A stretch of 64,000 bases of DNA from Minicystis rosea (lineage in GTDB: Bacteria > Myxococcota_A > Polyangia > Polyangiales > Polyangiaceae): assembly GCA_001931535.1 (NCBI GenBank), contig CP016211.1, positions 7,239,703 through 7,303,702 of the forward strand. Direction: 5' to 3'. The translations under genes and the position numbers were made by a program. Each line of letters starts with the position of its first letter. Position 1 is the first letter of the stretch. Positions 25,135 through 33,594 of this stretch are shown here, in pieces. The notes beneath the pieces were generated by a model. The model searched no databases and had not been told where the DNA came from. It saw only the letters and a list, made by a program, of their open reading frames with translations.

Positions 25135-26058
25135 ATGTCGGCGCCGACCCTCGCGGGCACGCTCCCCAACCTGGAGGCGTTCTGCCGGACGTACGAGACG
25201 GGGAGCTTCACCCGCGCCGCGCACGCGCTGTCGGTGACCCCGCAGGCCACGAGCCGCAGCGTCGCGCGGCTCGAGCGCACGCTCGGGGTCACGCTCTTCC
25301 GCCGGACGACGCGCAGCCTCTCGCCGACCGACGCCGCGCATCGCTACTACGCGCTCTGCGTGCAGGCGCTCTCCCTGCTCTCCGCGGGGGAGCGCGAGAT
25401 CGCGAGCGGCCGCAAGGCGACCACCGGCCGCGTGCGCATCAGCGCGCCCACCACCTACGGGCACCACCGCCTCCTCCCCTCGCTGGGCGCGTTCCGCGAG
25501 CGCTTTCCCGGCGTGGAGGTGGAGGTGAACCTCGGAAACCACAACATCGACTTCGTGCGCGACGGCTACGATCTCGCGGTGCGCATGGGCGCCGTCGACG
25601 ACAAGACCCTCGTCGCGCGCAAGCTCGGTGACTTCGCGGTCGGCGTCTACGCGAGCCAATCCTACGTGGCCCGGCACGGCGCGCCGCAGAAGCCGGAGGA
25701 TCTCGCGCGGCACACCTGCGTGACCTTCATCATGCCGAGCTCCGGCCGCGCCCTGCCGTGGACCTTCGCGCCCGGCCCGCGCCGCCTCGTCATCGACGCG
25801 CCCTACCGCTGCTCGGAGGACGTGCTCGGCGTCATCACGCTGGCCCGCGCCGGCGTGGGGCTGGTGCAGGTGTTCGACTTCCTCGTCGAGGACGACGTCG
25901 CCCGCGGCACGCTCGTCGAGGTGCTCGCGCCCTACCGCGGCCGGAGCCGGCCGTGCTCGCTGCTCTACCCGAAGGGCGTGGTGCCCTCGCGCGCGGTGCG
26001 GGCCATGATCGATTTCGTGATCGCGAATGCGAAGTCGCCGAGCACGCCTCGGGGATAA
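25135..26058 (+). CDS. LysR-family transcriptional regulator
   Basis: A 307-aa regulator. The N-terminal winged helix-turn-helix is clear (LEAFCRTYETGSFTRAAHAL, then PQATSRSVARLERTLGVTLF). A linker helix and a periplasmic-binding-like effector domain follow, with the common VRISAPTTYG start and the LAVRMG motif. It is divergent from the DJ-1/PfpI gene with a 76-bp shared control region, so it probably regulates that gene in response to an unknown effector such as a reactive carbonyl or oxidant. The Met at 25135 is preferred over one three codons upstream. Confidence 0.94.
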   Translation: MSAPTLAGTLPNLEAFCRTYETGSFTRAAHALSVTPQATSRSVARLERTLGVTLFRRTTRSLSPTDAAHRYYALCVQALSLLSAGEREIASGRKATTGRVRISAPTTYGHHRLLPSLGAFRERFPGVEVEVNLGNHNIDFVRDGYDLAVRMGAVDDKTLVARKLGDFAVGVYASQSYVARHGAPQKPEDLARHTCVTFIMPSSGRALPWTFAPGPRRLVIDAPYRCSEDVLGVITLARAGVGLVQVFDFLVEDDVARGTLVEVLAPYRGRSRPCSLLYPKGVVPSRAVRAMIDFVIANAKSPSTPRG

Positions 26059-26224
26059 TCAAAGGCGATGTGATCGTGGCGCCATGGCGCTCGTGTGAAG
26101 CGCGATTCATGGCAGTGCGCGCGAAGCCGGCAACGCAGGTGACGGCTCAACGACGCTCCCATTGGCATGTCACGTGCTCTTGCGCGCTGCCGGCCGATGA
26201 GGCCGGAAGGAGCTTTGCGCACTC

Positions 26225-26826
26225 ATGATCGGACATCGCTTTGGCGTCATCGCCATCGGGCTTGCTTGCGTGCTCGGCGCGGTTGCTTGTGGAGGGAGCG
26301 TGACGAACGCGACCGGCGGCGCCGGAGGAACCGGCAACACAGGAGGCAGTGGCCACACGGGGGCACGAGCGCACAAGGCACCGGCGGGAGCGCGCCGGGC
26401 AGCGCGACCGCGCAAACGTATTGCGAGGGCAAGATCGCGCGTGAACAGAACTGCGAGCCCGGAAACGCCGGGACGTTGGCACAGTGCCTCGCCAACGCCA
26501 ACACGAAATGCATCTTCAACGGCGCTCGGCCCGAGGTGCGCGACGCGCTCGTCACCTGCTTGAACGAGCGCGATTGCGACACCGGGGACGACGACTGCTA
26601 TTTCGAGGTGGGGCTCACGAATCCCGTCCCCGGGCAGAACGAATACCTCTCTGCATGCGCGGTGAAGATCACCACGTGCAACGGCAGCCTCAAGGACGAT
26701 TTCTGCGGCATCACCCTCCTCTCGTCGGAGACCTACGAGGCGCTCTCGCAATGCCTCCAGAAAACCTGCGACGAGGCGAAGGATTGCATTGCGACCGTGC
26801 TCGGCGGCATCTGCCCCGGTGCGTGA
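26225..26826 (+). pseudogene. Frameshifted Cys-rich lipoprotein gene
   Basis: The first frame encodes a signal peptide and lipobox (VLGAVACGG) followed by a Gly/Thr-rich linker up to about 26359. From 26364 the coherent protein continues in another frame (TSAQGTGGSAPGS, then TYCEGKIAREQNCEPGN and a domain with about 13 Cys). Adding one G to the G-run at 26359-26363 would fuse them into a roughly 200-aa lipoprotein of the kind abundant in this genome. It could be a true frameshift, a phase-variable homopolymer or an assembly error. The C-terminal domain has a helical Cys pattern (AQCLANANTKC, CLNERDCD, CLQKTCDEAKDC) and an unknown role. Confidence 0.7.
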
Positions 26827-26979
26827 GCCGGTAGGGGACAGACGGCGCTTTCCGCGTCTGCAAGACACCCATGTCTGAACGCGCCGCCGGGGCGAAGGGC
26901 CGAGCCTCGTGCGGCGCCGTCGAATCCGTGACAGCGACGCTGCGTAAAATGCCCGACTGCGCTGCGTAAGCACAAAGCC

Positions 26980-28719
26980 CTATGGAACCCTGACGCGCTC
27001 GGTGGCGGAGAGACGGACGCCGCCTCCGTCATCGAGCGCGAGATGGTGAATGTGAAAGGTGCCCCGATAACCACTTTGGGCGTCGGAGCCGAGAGAGGTG
27101 GAGGGCGCCGAACAGAAAACGACGTCGTCCGAGGCGCCAATCCAATCACGATGACGGTGGCCGTGGAGCACGAGGACGCGCGCGGCGTGCGGCGTGACGA
27201 CGGCCATCAGATCCGAGGCGTTGATCAAAGAGAGGCCGACGCGCTCGCGCAGGCTGATCGAGGGCATGGGGTGCTCGACGACCTGGTGGTGGAGCAGAAT
27301 GAGAAAGGCATGCTCGGGGTTGTTGCGGAGGACCCGATCGAGAGCACGCAATTGGCCCGGAGAGACGACACCAATGGCATTGGTGAGCGCGAAATGGCTG
27401 CTCGCATTGGAGTCGAGGAGGATGACTCCATATCGATCGCCCGGGCGCGGGAGCTCGACGAGGGGGAAGACGGCGTCCCAGACCTTCGCCATTTCCCAGC
27501 GGCCGAGCATCGTGCCTCTGCGGGCCAGATCGCGGAGGGCGGCGGCGCGGTCGCGCTCGCGCAGATAACGTTTCAGGGAAGGGCCGATGGCGCCGGTGTC
27601 GTGATCGATCACGTGGGCGCGGTCGCCTTGAATCGCTTCGAGGGCGAGGACGACACGGAGCTTGCGCAGCCATTGGCCGGCGCTCCAAGGCAGGTCGAGG
27701 CGCCCCGGGTTTTGCCGATCGATGATGTTCACATCGTGGTTGCCGGGCACGAACGAGACGCGTTGTCGGAGCGCGGGGAAGGCGTCGAGGAGATCGAGGA
27801 GCGCCGCCCACTCGGCGCGGGTGCCGGCGTCGGTGACGTCGCCGGTGAGGACGATGCGATCGAGGGGCGTCGCGGCGTCGATGGCCGTGAGCTTGACGAA
27901 GGCGTTCCGGAGGCGGCCATTGCCGCGTGGGCCGCGCGTGCCGGGCTCCATGCGATAACCGTAGCGCTCGCCGACGATGTGCAAATCGGAGAGGTGGGCG
28001 ACACGGACGATGGCGGAGGCGTCGTCTTGCCATCGTGGTGCCCAATCGCGCACCGGGCCGCGCCGGGAGAGCTCGCGTTGAATCCAAAAGGCGCTCTCCG
28101 CGATGGTGGTGAGCCCGAAGATGACCGCGGCATTGCCGAGCGCGGCGGTGAAGGTCGTGCCCGGGCGGGCCCGCTCGACGTCGACGATGGCAAAGCCGTG
28201 CGTGGCGCCGACGCCGAGCGCCAGCGCGAACCCGGCCCCGCCGACCAAGAGCGCGGCGATGACGGCGCCGACGCGGCGGCCGCGATCGAGCTCCTCCGGC
28301 AGCGCCTCCCGACCGCGGAGGCGATCGGCGAGCGTGCGCAGGACCTCGCGGAGCGCCACGAGCATGGGAAAGACGAGCGTGTAGTGGAGGTTCCAAATGC
28401 TCTTGCTGATGGTGCGCGCGAGCGGGCGGCCGACCCAGAGCGCGATCCCCACGAGCAGAAGCACGAGGAGCACCGCGAGGATGGGCCGCCCCTCGCGCTG
28501 CGCCGAGGTGTGGAGCACGAGACGCCCATAGGTGACGAGGAGCGAAGGCGCGACCCCGACCAGGAAGGCGGGCGCGAGGATGAGCACGAGAAAGCCAATC
28601 GGCGCCTTGAGGTAGTTGAGCTCGAGCAGGGCCGAGAAGACGAGGCTGCGCAGACCGCGGCCGTGCGGGCTCACGCGGTTGTCGTCGTCGTCGCCGCGAC
28701 GCAGGTCCCAGATGCGCAA
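26980..28719 (-). CDS. Membrane-anchored metallophosphoesterase
   Basis: A 579-aa protein. The first 215 residues hold about four hydrophobic helices (for example PIGFLVLILAPAFLVGV and ILAVLLVLLLVGIAL). A calcineurin-like phosphoesterase domain starts at about residue 238 with the metal-binding motifs in order: HLSDLHI (D-x-H), LTGDVTD (GD), PGNHD (GNHD), ILLHHQV (H), and VLHGHRH (GHxH). All expected metal ligands are present, so it is probably active. Candidates include UDP-diacylglucosamine hydrolase-like or phosphatase activities, but the substrate cannot be told. It is divergent from the HdeD-like gene. Confidence 0.9.
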   Translation of the reverse strand: MRIWDLRRGDDDDNRVSPHGRGLRSLVFSALLELNYLKAPIGFLVLILAPAFLVGVAPSLLVTYGRLVLHTSAQREGRPILAVLLVLLLVGIALWVGRPLARTISKSIWNLHYTLVFPMLVALREVLRTLADRLRGREALPEELDRGRRVGAVIAALLVGGAGFALALGVGATHGFAIVDVERARPGTTFTAALGNAAVIFGLTTIAESAFWIQRELSRRGPVRDWAPRWQDDASAIVRVAHLSDLHIVGERYGYRMEPGTRGPRGNGRLRNAFVKLTAIDAATPLDRIVLTGDVTDAGTRAEWAALLDLLDAFPALRQRVSFVPGNHDVNIIDRQNPGRLDLPWSAGQWLRKLRVVLALEAIQGDRAHVIDHDTGAIGPSLKRYLRERDRAAALRDLARRGTMLGRWEMAKVWDAVFPLVELPRPGDRYGVILLDSNASSHFALTNAIGVVSPGQLRALDRVLRNNPEHAFLILLHHQVVEHPMPSISLRERVGLSLINASDLMAVVTPHAARVLVLHGHRHRDWIGASDDVVFCSAPSTSLGSDAQSGYRGTFHIHHLALDDGGGVRLSATERVRVP

Positions 28720-28960
28720 AGGCGTGGCTCCCCCCAGCGCGAGAGCACGTGGAGCGCGCGTCCGCGCACGTCAGTCGGGGCCAACACCGGCGCGCTCGGG
28801 CGCGCCCGGAAGCGGCCGGCCGCGGGCCAGGCAGAATGTTCTCGCCGGCGCGAGGCACGACCGATGCTCGGAGCGACCGCGGTCCCGAAGGGCGCGCCTG
28901 CATGGTGGGCGATCCGCGCTCGAGACCTTCGCGATCCACGCACGAGACGAGGGTGTTTCC

Positions 28961-29557
28961 ATGGTCGATCCGCTTCGAGAGTCCCCCGGGCCGACGGGCT
29001 TCGCGCCGGTCGACCTCAAGGCCGTCCGCGAGAACCGAAACTGGTTCATCGCGCTCGGCATCGGCTCGATGGTGCTCGGCATCATCGCGATCTTCCTGCC
29101 CTTCGCCGCGTCGATGGTGACCGCCATCGCGCTCGGATGGCTCATCGTGATCAACGGCCTGATCGAGGGCTATCACGCCCTCCAGAACCGCGGCTGGGGC
29201 GGCGCCGGATGGGAGCTCGTGAGCGCGGTGGTGCAGGTGGCGGCGGGCCTCATCCTCGTGGCGTTTCCGCTGATCGGAAAGATCGCGCTCATCGTGATCG
29301 TGGCGGCGTACTTCATCGCCGAGGGCGCGCTCAAGCTCATCCGCGCCGCCCAACACCGCGGCGTGCGCGGCGGGGGTTGGCTCACGTTCGACGGCCTCAT
29401 CTCGTTGGCGCTCGGCATCTGGTTGCTCGTGCGCGGCCCGGTGACCGCGCTGTGGGTGCTCGGAATCCTCGTCGGGATCAACCTGCTGGCCGGTGGCTTG
29501 TCGATGCTGCTCATCGGGACGGGGAGCGATCGGCCGCTCGTGCGCCCGCGGATCTGA
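28961..29557 (+). CDS. HdeD-family membrane protein
   Basis: A 198-aa protein with six predicted helices arranged as three pairs, for example FIALGIGSMVLGIIAIFL and VALIVIVAAYFIAEGALKLI-type segments. This matches the DUF308/HdeD family, known in enterobacteria for acid resistance. The start at 28961 removes an Arg-rich leader present in the longer open frame. Its role in this organism is unknown. The gene is followed by a clear intrinsic terminator and is therefore probably monocistronic. Confidence 0.9.
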   Translation: MVDPLRESPGPTGFAPVDLKAVRENRNWFIALGIGSMVLGIIAIFLPFAASMVTAIALGWLIVINGLIEGYHALQNRGWGGAGWELVSAVVQVAAGLILVAFPLIGKIALIVIVAAYFIAEGALKLIRAAQHRGVRGGGWLTFDGLISLALGIWLLVRGPVTALWVLGILVGINLLAGGLSMLLIGTGSDRPLVRPRI

Positions 29558-29589
29558 GCGCCACCGTCTCCGGCACGAGCTTCACGAAC

Positions 29590-29626
29590 CACGGGCAGCT
29601 CTCGCGCTGCCCGTGCGCTTTTCTTT
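29590..29626 (+). terminator. Intrinsic terminator of the HdeD-like gene
   Basis: A perfect 9-bp stem (CACGGGCAG/CTGCCCGTG, 8-nt loop) at 29590-29615 is followed by CGCTTTTCTTT. It lies about 33 bases after the stop. Confidence 0.8.
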
Positions 29627-29749
29627 CGCGGCGCCGGGCGTCTGCCCGAAGACGCGGCCTCGCTTCACGCCTTCGCGGTCGAGGACGCTCCGAGATGGCG
29701 CGTCGGGTTGCGCCCGCTCGATCGCCGGCCTACCGTGCGCGCCTGCTTC

Positions 29750-31327
29750 ATGTCTCGGCGTCCGGTGCTCCTCGCGGTCCTCTTCGCAACGTCCTGCGCC
29801 GCGTCCGCGCCGCTGCCGCCGGCCCCCGTGGCGGTCGCGCCGGCGCCGCCGCCCGCAGCACCGCCTTCGCCCGCGCCCGAGTCCGTGGCCACCGCGTCCG
29901 CGGCGCCCTCCGCCGAGCCGGCCAAGCCTCCCTCGGAGCCCGCGGCGCCGCCGAAGCCGCGCCTCCATGCGCAGGGTTATCCGACGCGGATCTACGGGCG
30001 GCCGAAGGTCGACGAGCGGCTCATCGGCCTGATTCGATATGGCACCTCGGTCGCCCTCCAATCGACGGACTTGGTGCGCGGAGAAGGGTGCCGCGGCGGG
30101 TTCTATCAAATCGAGCCGCGTGGATACGTGTGCAACGATCGCGCGGTCACGCTGACGCCGTCGGCGCGATTCGTCGACGTCGCGGCTTCCGTGGCCACGG
30201 GGCCTGGGCCCCTGCCCTATCGCTATGCGTTCTCGGACGGCGCGCCCATGTACAACCGCGTTCCTTCCGCGGCCGAGCAGGCGCGCACCGAGCGGGGATT
30301 CGGGCCCACCACCAGCAAGCGGAAGTATCCCAAGAAGCGATCTTCGTACGAGGATCTCGCGTCCCTCGATCCCATCGAGCCCACCGACGAGAGGCCGCCC
30401 TTCCTCACGGCGGACGGCCGGCTCAACGATGCGCGCGCGGAGCTCGTGAAGGAGAAGATCCCGGCGCGATCGATGCTGGCCTTCACGCGCGCGTTCGCCG
30501 CGGGAGGGCGCACGTTCCTGCTCTCGGCCGACTACAGCTTGGTTCCGGCGGATCGGGTGCGCGTCTTCAAGCCGTCGACGTTCCACGGGACGAAGCTCGG
30601 CGGCGACGTGCAATTGCCGCTCGCGTGGATGCGCGCGACGCCGAAGACACAGCATCGACGCGCGCCCTCGGGCGCGTTCGAGGAGACCTCGGGCACGTGG
30701 CCGGCGAAGGGGTTCGTGCGGCTCACGGGCGCCTCCGCGGAGGAGGGGCGCACGCGTTACTTGGAGACGATGGATCGCGACGCGGGCGGCGCGCCGCTGT
30801 GGATCGCGGAGAAGGACGCCACCGTGATGGAGGCCGCGAAGCGGCTCGGAAACGGGGTGAAGCCGGGCCAGAAGTGGATGGTGGTGAGCATCAGCCAAGG
30901 GACGCTGGTGGCTTATGAAGGGATGACGCCGGTGTACGCGACGCTGATGTCGCCGGGACGCGGGGGCATTCCGATCAAGGGCCACGACAACGTCGCCGAC
31001 AGCACCACGCCGCTCGGCACGTACAACATCACCTTCAAGGACAAGGTCTCCACCATGTCGCCCGACAAGCCGGGCGAGCCGCGCACCAACTGGATCGCGG
31101 ACGTGCCGCACACGCAGTACTTCGATCCGCCCTTCGCGCTGCACGCGGCCTACTGGCACGATCGCTTCGGCGAGCCGACGAGCGCGGGCTGCGTCAACGT
31201 CTCGCCCATCGACGCGGAGGCGCTCTTCAAGTGGAGCGATCCGCAGGTGCCCGAGGAGTGGCAGGGCGCGACGGGCGCGGGCGCGCCCGAGAACGGGCCG
31301 ATGACGGCGATCGTGATCCGGCGCTGA
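29750..31327 (+). CDS. L,D-transpeptidase (YkuD domain) lipoprotein
   Basis: A 525-aa exported protein. The start at 29750 gives a short signal peptide with the lipobox-like FATSC, then a Pro/Ala-rich linker (about residues 20-75). A central region of about 280 residues has an SH3-like feel (YGRPKV, RGEGCRGGFYQI) and may bind the wall. The C-terminal YkuD domain has GTYNITFKD and the catalytic region with His465/His470 and SAGCVNVSP, Cys481 being the nucleophile. Such enzymes make 3-3 cross-links or attach lipoproteins to peptidoglycan. The usual S-H-G-C motif reads S-A-G-C here, an accepted variant. Confidence 0.92.
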   Translation: MSRRPVLLAVLFATSCAASAPLPPAPVAVAPAPPPAAPPSPAPESVATASAAPSAEPAKPPSEPAAPPKPRLHAQGYPTRIYGRPKVDERLIGLIRYGTSVALQSTDLVRGEGCRGGFYQIEPRGYVCNDRAVTLTPSARFVDVAASVATGPGPLPYRYAFSDGAPMYNRVPSAAEQARTERGFGPTTSKRKYPKKRSSYEDLASLDPIEPTDERPPFLTADGRLNDARAELVKEKIPARSMLAFTRAFAAGGRTFLLSADYSLVPADRVRVFKPSTFHGTKLGGDVQLPLAWMRATPKTQHRRAPSGAFEETSGTWPAKGFVRLTGASAEEGRTRYLETMDRDAGGAPLWIAEKDATVMEAAKRLGNGVKPGQKWMVVSISQGTLVAYEGMTPVYATLMSPGRGGIPIKGHDNVADSTTPLGTYNITFKDKVSTMSPDKPGEPRTNWIADVPHTQYFDPPFALHAAYWHDRFGEPTSAGCVNVSPIDAEALFKWSDPQVPEEWQGATGAGAPENGPMTAIVIRR

Positions 31328-31362
31328 AGATCGGAAGGAAAGCGACGCCGCGACGGTCCGAA

Positions 31363-31467
31363 GGCTACCCGGGCCATCCAAAGGGCCTCCCGGGCGAGCC
31401 GAAAGGCCTCCCGGGCGAGCCGAAGGGCTTCCCTGGCGAGCCGGAAGGCTTCCCCGACGCTCGGGGA
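31363..31467 (+). repeat. Five degenerate 21-bp tandem repeats
   Basis: Consecutive 21-bp units start at 31363, 31384, 31405, 31426 and 31447, with units two and three differing at only one base. Read in one frame, they give G-[YLF]-P-G-[HE]-P-[KE] heptads. The tract starts 36 bases after the L,D-transpeptidase stop but is out of frame with it. It lies in a 383-bp gap without a convincing gene. Confidence 0.75.
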
Positions 31468-31580
31468 GCTTCCCGGACGCTTTGGAGGACGAGATTTCGC
31501 GTACTTACGGCCTCAGGCCGGGAGCGCGAGGCCCGCGGGGCGTGAATTTCGGCCTAAATTTGGGAGGCGAAGGCCTTCGG

Positions 31581-31620
31581 GACCGTCCGGGAAGCTCCCA
31601 GACGGTCCGGGAAGGTTTTT
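31581..31620 (+). terminator. Hairpin followed by a T-tract
   Basis: Inverted arms GACCGTC (31581-31587) and GACGGTC (31601-31607) enclose a GGGA/TCCC inner stem with one C-A mismatch. A run of five T follows at 31616-31620, so it looks like an intrinsic terminator on the plus strand, about 255 bases after the L,D-transpeptidase stop and beyond the repeat tract. Confidence 0.55.
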
Positions 31621-31710
31621 GAGGCCTGAATCGGGCCCCGGGAGCACGGAGGGCGCCCTGCGTCGATACCGGTAGATCAGCGACGAGCACCCCGAGGGGC
31701 TCGCTCGCGC

Positions 31711-32904
31711 TCAATCCTGCGGGCACTTCGCGAGCTCGTCGCCGTAGGCCTGGCAGTCGGGCTCGTTCTGGCACTCGATCGCATACGAGTGGCACGACCC
31801 TGCCATCGCGCAGTCCCGGCAGTTCGACGCCGATTGGGTGCACTCGAACTCGCTGTACGAGTCACCGTCGCAGGCATCCTTGGACGACGGCGGGAAGCAG
31901 CTGGGGTCCTGCCCGCTGCAGGTCGTGTAGCAGGCGCTGCAATAGACGCAGTTCGCGAGGTTCTCGTAGGGCGGAGCGCCCTTGAGGTGCTTCTGCAGCA
32001 CGCAGTTCGCGCAGCCGTTCCAGTCGGGGCACTGGGTGCAGTCCGATCCGGTCGCGCACCCGTTGCCGCCGCTCGAGCTGGAGCTCGAGCTGGTGCTGGT
32101 GCCCGTGCCGGAGCTCGCGCTGTTGCTGCCCCCGCCGCCGGCGCCGCCGGTGCCGCTGATCATGCACGTAGGCTTCTGGTCCTCGGGCTTGGGGTTGAGG
32201 AGGCTGTCGAACAAGCACGCGACGGTGTTCGTCGGCAGGGCCTGCTTCACCAGCGTGGCCTGCGCGCAGTTCGAGAAGTTGGCCACGCAGGTCACGGGGT
32301 TCGCCGACGCGCAGTCGGTCTCGAGCTTGCCCACCAGCGCGTCGCCGAGCGGGAGGATGACCTTGCCGGCGACCTGGAGCTGCTCCGGCACGGATCCCTC
32401 GCCGAAGAACAGATCCGTGCAGCTCGGGACGAGGCCGCCGGTGCACTTCTCACAGAAGGTCGAGGCGAACTGCTTCTGCGGCTCGGTGGGCGTGAGGCCC
32501 GTGAACGACGATCCGAGGCAGCCGATGGGCGAGCCGCCGCCGAGGATGCACGACGTCGCCGAACGGAGGAATTGATCGCTCAGGAGATCGACGACCTTGG
32601 CGCAGTCGTCCACCAACGCCTGCTCGCAGGGGCTCGGCGAGCCGCACTTGTTCACGTACTTCTGGATCGTCGCGCACAGCTCCTCGCCCGCGGTGAGCTG
32701 CGGATTACTGGACGAGCTGCCGCCCGTGCCATCGGTGGTGCCGCCGCCGCCGCAACCGACGGGCAGCGCCGCGGCGCTGAAGACGAGCCCCGCCACGACG
32801 AAGAGGCCCATCTTGCCAACGCGCCCGCGGCGGCGTGGCTCCGCGCGCGACGCCGACGTCAGGGAAAGAGCCGCCGATTCGCGTCCATGATTGTCGTTTC
32901 TCAT
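31711..32904 (-). CDS. Cys-rich lipoprotein of unknown function, 397 aa
   Basis: An exported protein with a hydrophobic signal region (LFVVAGLVFSAAALPVGC) whose lipobox Cys is followed by a GGGG/Ser-rich linker. Two Cys-rich domains are split by a Gly/Ser-only linker (about residues 245-275). The first has paired Cys helices (ELCATIQKYVNKCGSPSPCEQ), and the second is denser, with CTQCPDWNGCANCVLQKH and CVYCSACYTTC. The same two-part layout occurs in other lipoproteins of myxobacteria. Met at 32904 is used; a Met just before the hydrophobic segment would give a more standard signal peptide. Function unknown. Confidence 0.82.
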   Translation of the reverse strand: MRNDNHGRESAALSLTSASRAEPRRRGRVGKMGLFVVAGLVFSAAALPVGCGGGGTTDGTGGSSSSNPQLTAGEELCATIQKYVNKCGSPSPCEQALVDDCAKVVDLLSDQFLRSATSCILGGGSPIGCLGSSFTGLTPTEPQKQFASTFCEKCTGGLVPSCTDLFFGEGSVPEQLQVAGKVILPLGDALVGKLETDCASANPVTCVANFSNCAQATLVKQALPTNTVACLFDSLLNPKPEDQKPTCMISGTGGAGGGGSNSASSGTGTSTSSSSSSSGGNGCATGSDCTQCPDWNGCANCVLQKHLKGAPPYENLANCVYCSACYTTCSGQDPSCFPPSSKDACDGDSYSEFECTQSASNCRDCAMAGSCHSYAIECQNEPDCQAYGDELAKCPQD

Positions 32905-32998
32905 GGAGCGGGAAGCTAGGGCTCGCCCCAGCGGCGCGCGTCTTAACAAGATTTATTCGTGAGGCGCGGGCGCGCGCCGTGCAGCGCGCTTCGCGGCG

Positions 32999-33457
32999 CT
33001 ACTGCTTCACCTGCGCCGGCGTGCGCGGGGTCTTGATGGAGTAGACGCCCTTGCCGGTGGCGATGATCTCGGTGCGCGCGGAAGGATGGTAGATGCGCAT
33101 GTCGGTGACGCCGACGCTGCGGCCGGCGCGCACCACCACGGCCTCGGCGAGGAGCGCTTCGAGGCGGCCGGGGCGCAGGTAGTCGATGCGCAGATCGATG
33201 GTGGAGACGCGCTGTTGGGCCGGGCTCTCGAGCGCGGTCCAGATGGCCATCCCGCCCGCCGTGTCGGCGAGCATGCTGATGACGCCGCCGTGCACCGCGG
33301 GCTTCATCGGATCGCCGATGAGCTCGTCGCGCCACGGGATCTCCATCTCCACGCGGCCGCGCTCCACGTGGGTGACACGCAGGCCGAGGAAGCGATTGAA
33401 GGGGATCAGGTCCTCGGCGAGGCGCCGGATCATCTCGAAATCCATCGCGCGCACCAT
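32999..33457 (-). CDS. PaaI-family acyl-CoA thioesterase (hotdog fold)
   Basis: A 152-aa single hotdog domain. The signature VHGGVISMLADTAGGMA gives the H-G-G turn followed by the acidic residue on the central helix that positions the catalytic water. The next strand STIDLRIDYLRPG is also characteristic. Such enzymes hydrolyse phenylacetyl- or other acyl-CoA esters. The length is normal. A start three codons in (MDFEM) is equally possible. It is divergent from typA. Confidence 0.92.
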   Translation of the reverse strand: MVRAMDFEMIRRLAEDLIPFNRFLGLRVTHVERGRVEMEIPWRDELIGDPMKPAVHGGVISMLADTAGGMAIWTALESPAQQRVSTIDLRIDYLRPGRLEALLAEAVVVRAGRSVGVTDMRIYHPSARTEIIATGKGVYSIKTPRTPAQVKQ

Positions 33458-33594
33458 GGCACAGAAGAGCGAGCGGCGTCCTCGGCAGCGAGAAGGGCCC
33501 GGGGCTCCCAGGCGTCGAGATCGAGGCAGCGGGCGGGCGAGGATCCGCGGCGCTCGCGTTCGTCGAGCCCGCGTGCTAGATGGCCGCCCGCATC

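Noticed and set aside
31363..31467. CRISPR array
   Set aside because: The repeats are directly tandem with no spacers and no cas genes are nearby.
31231..31545. Collagen-like protein encoded by the 21-bp repeats
   Set aside because: The Gly spacing is a heptad, not Gly-X-Y, and the frame has no start of its own outside the L,D-transpeptidase gene.
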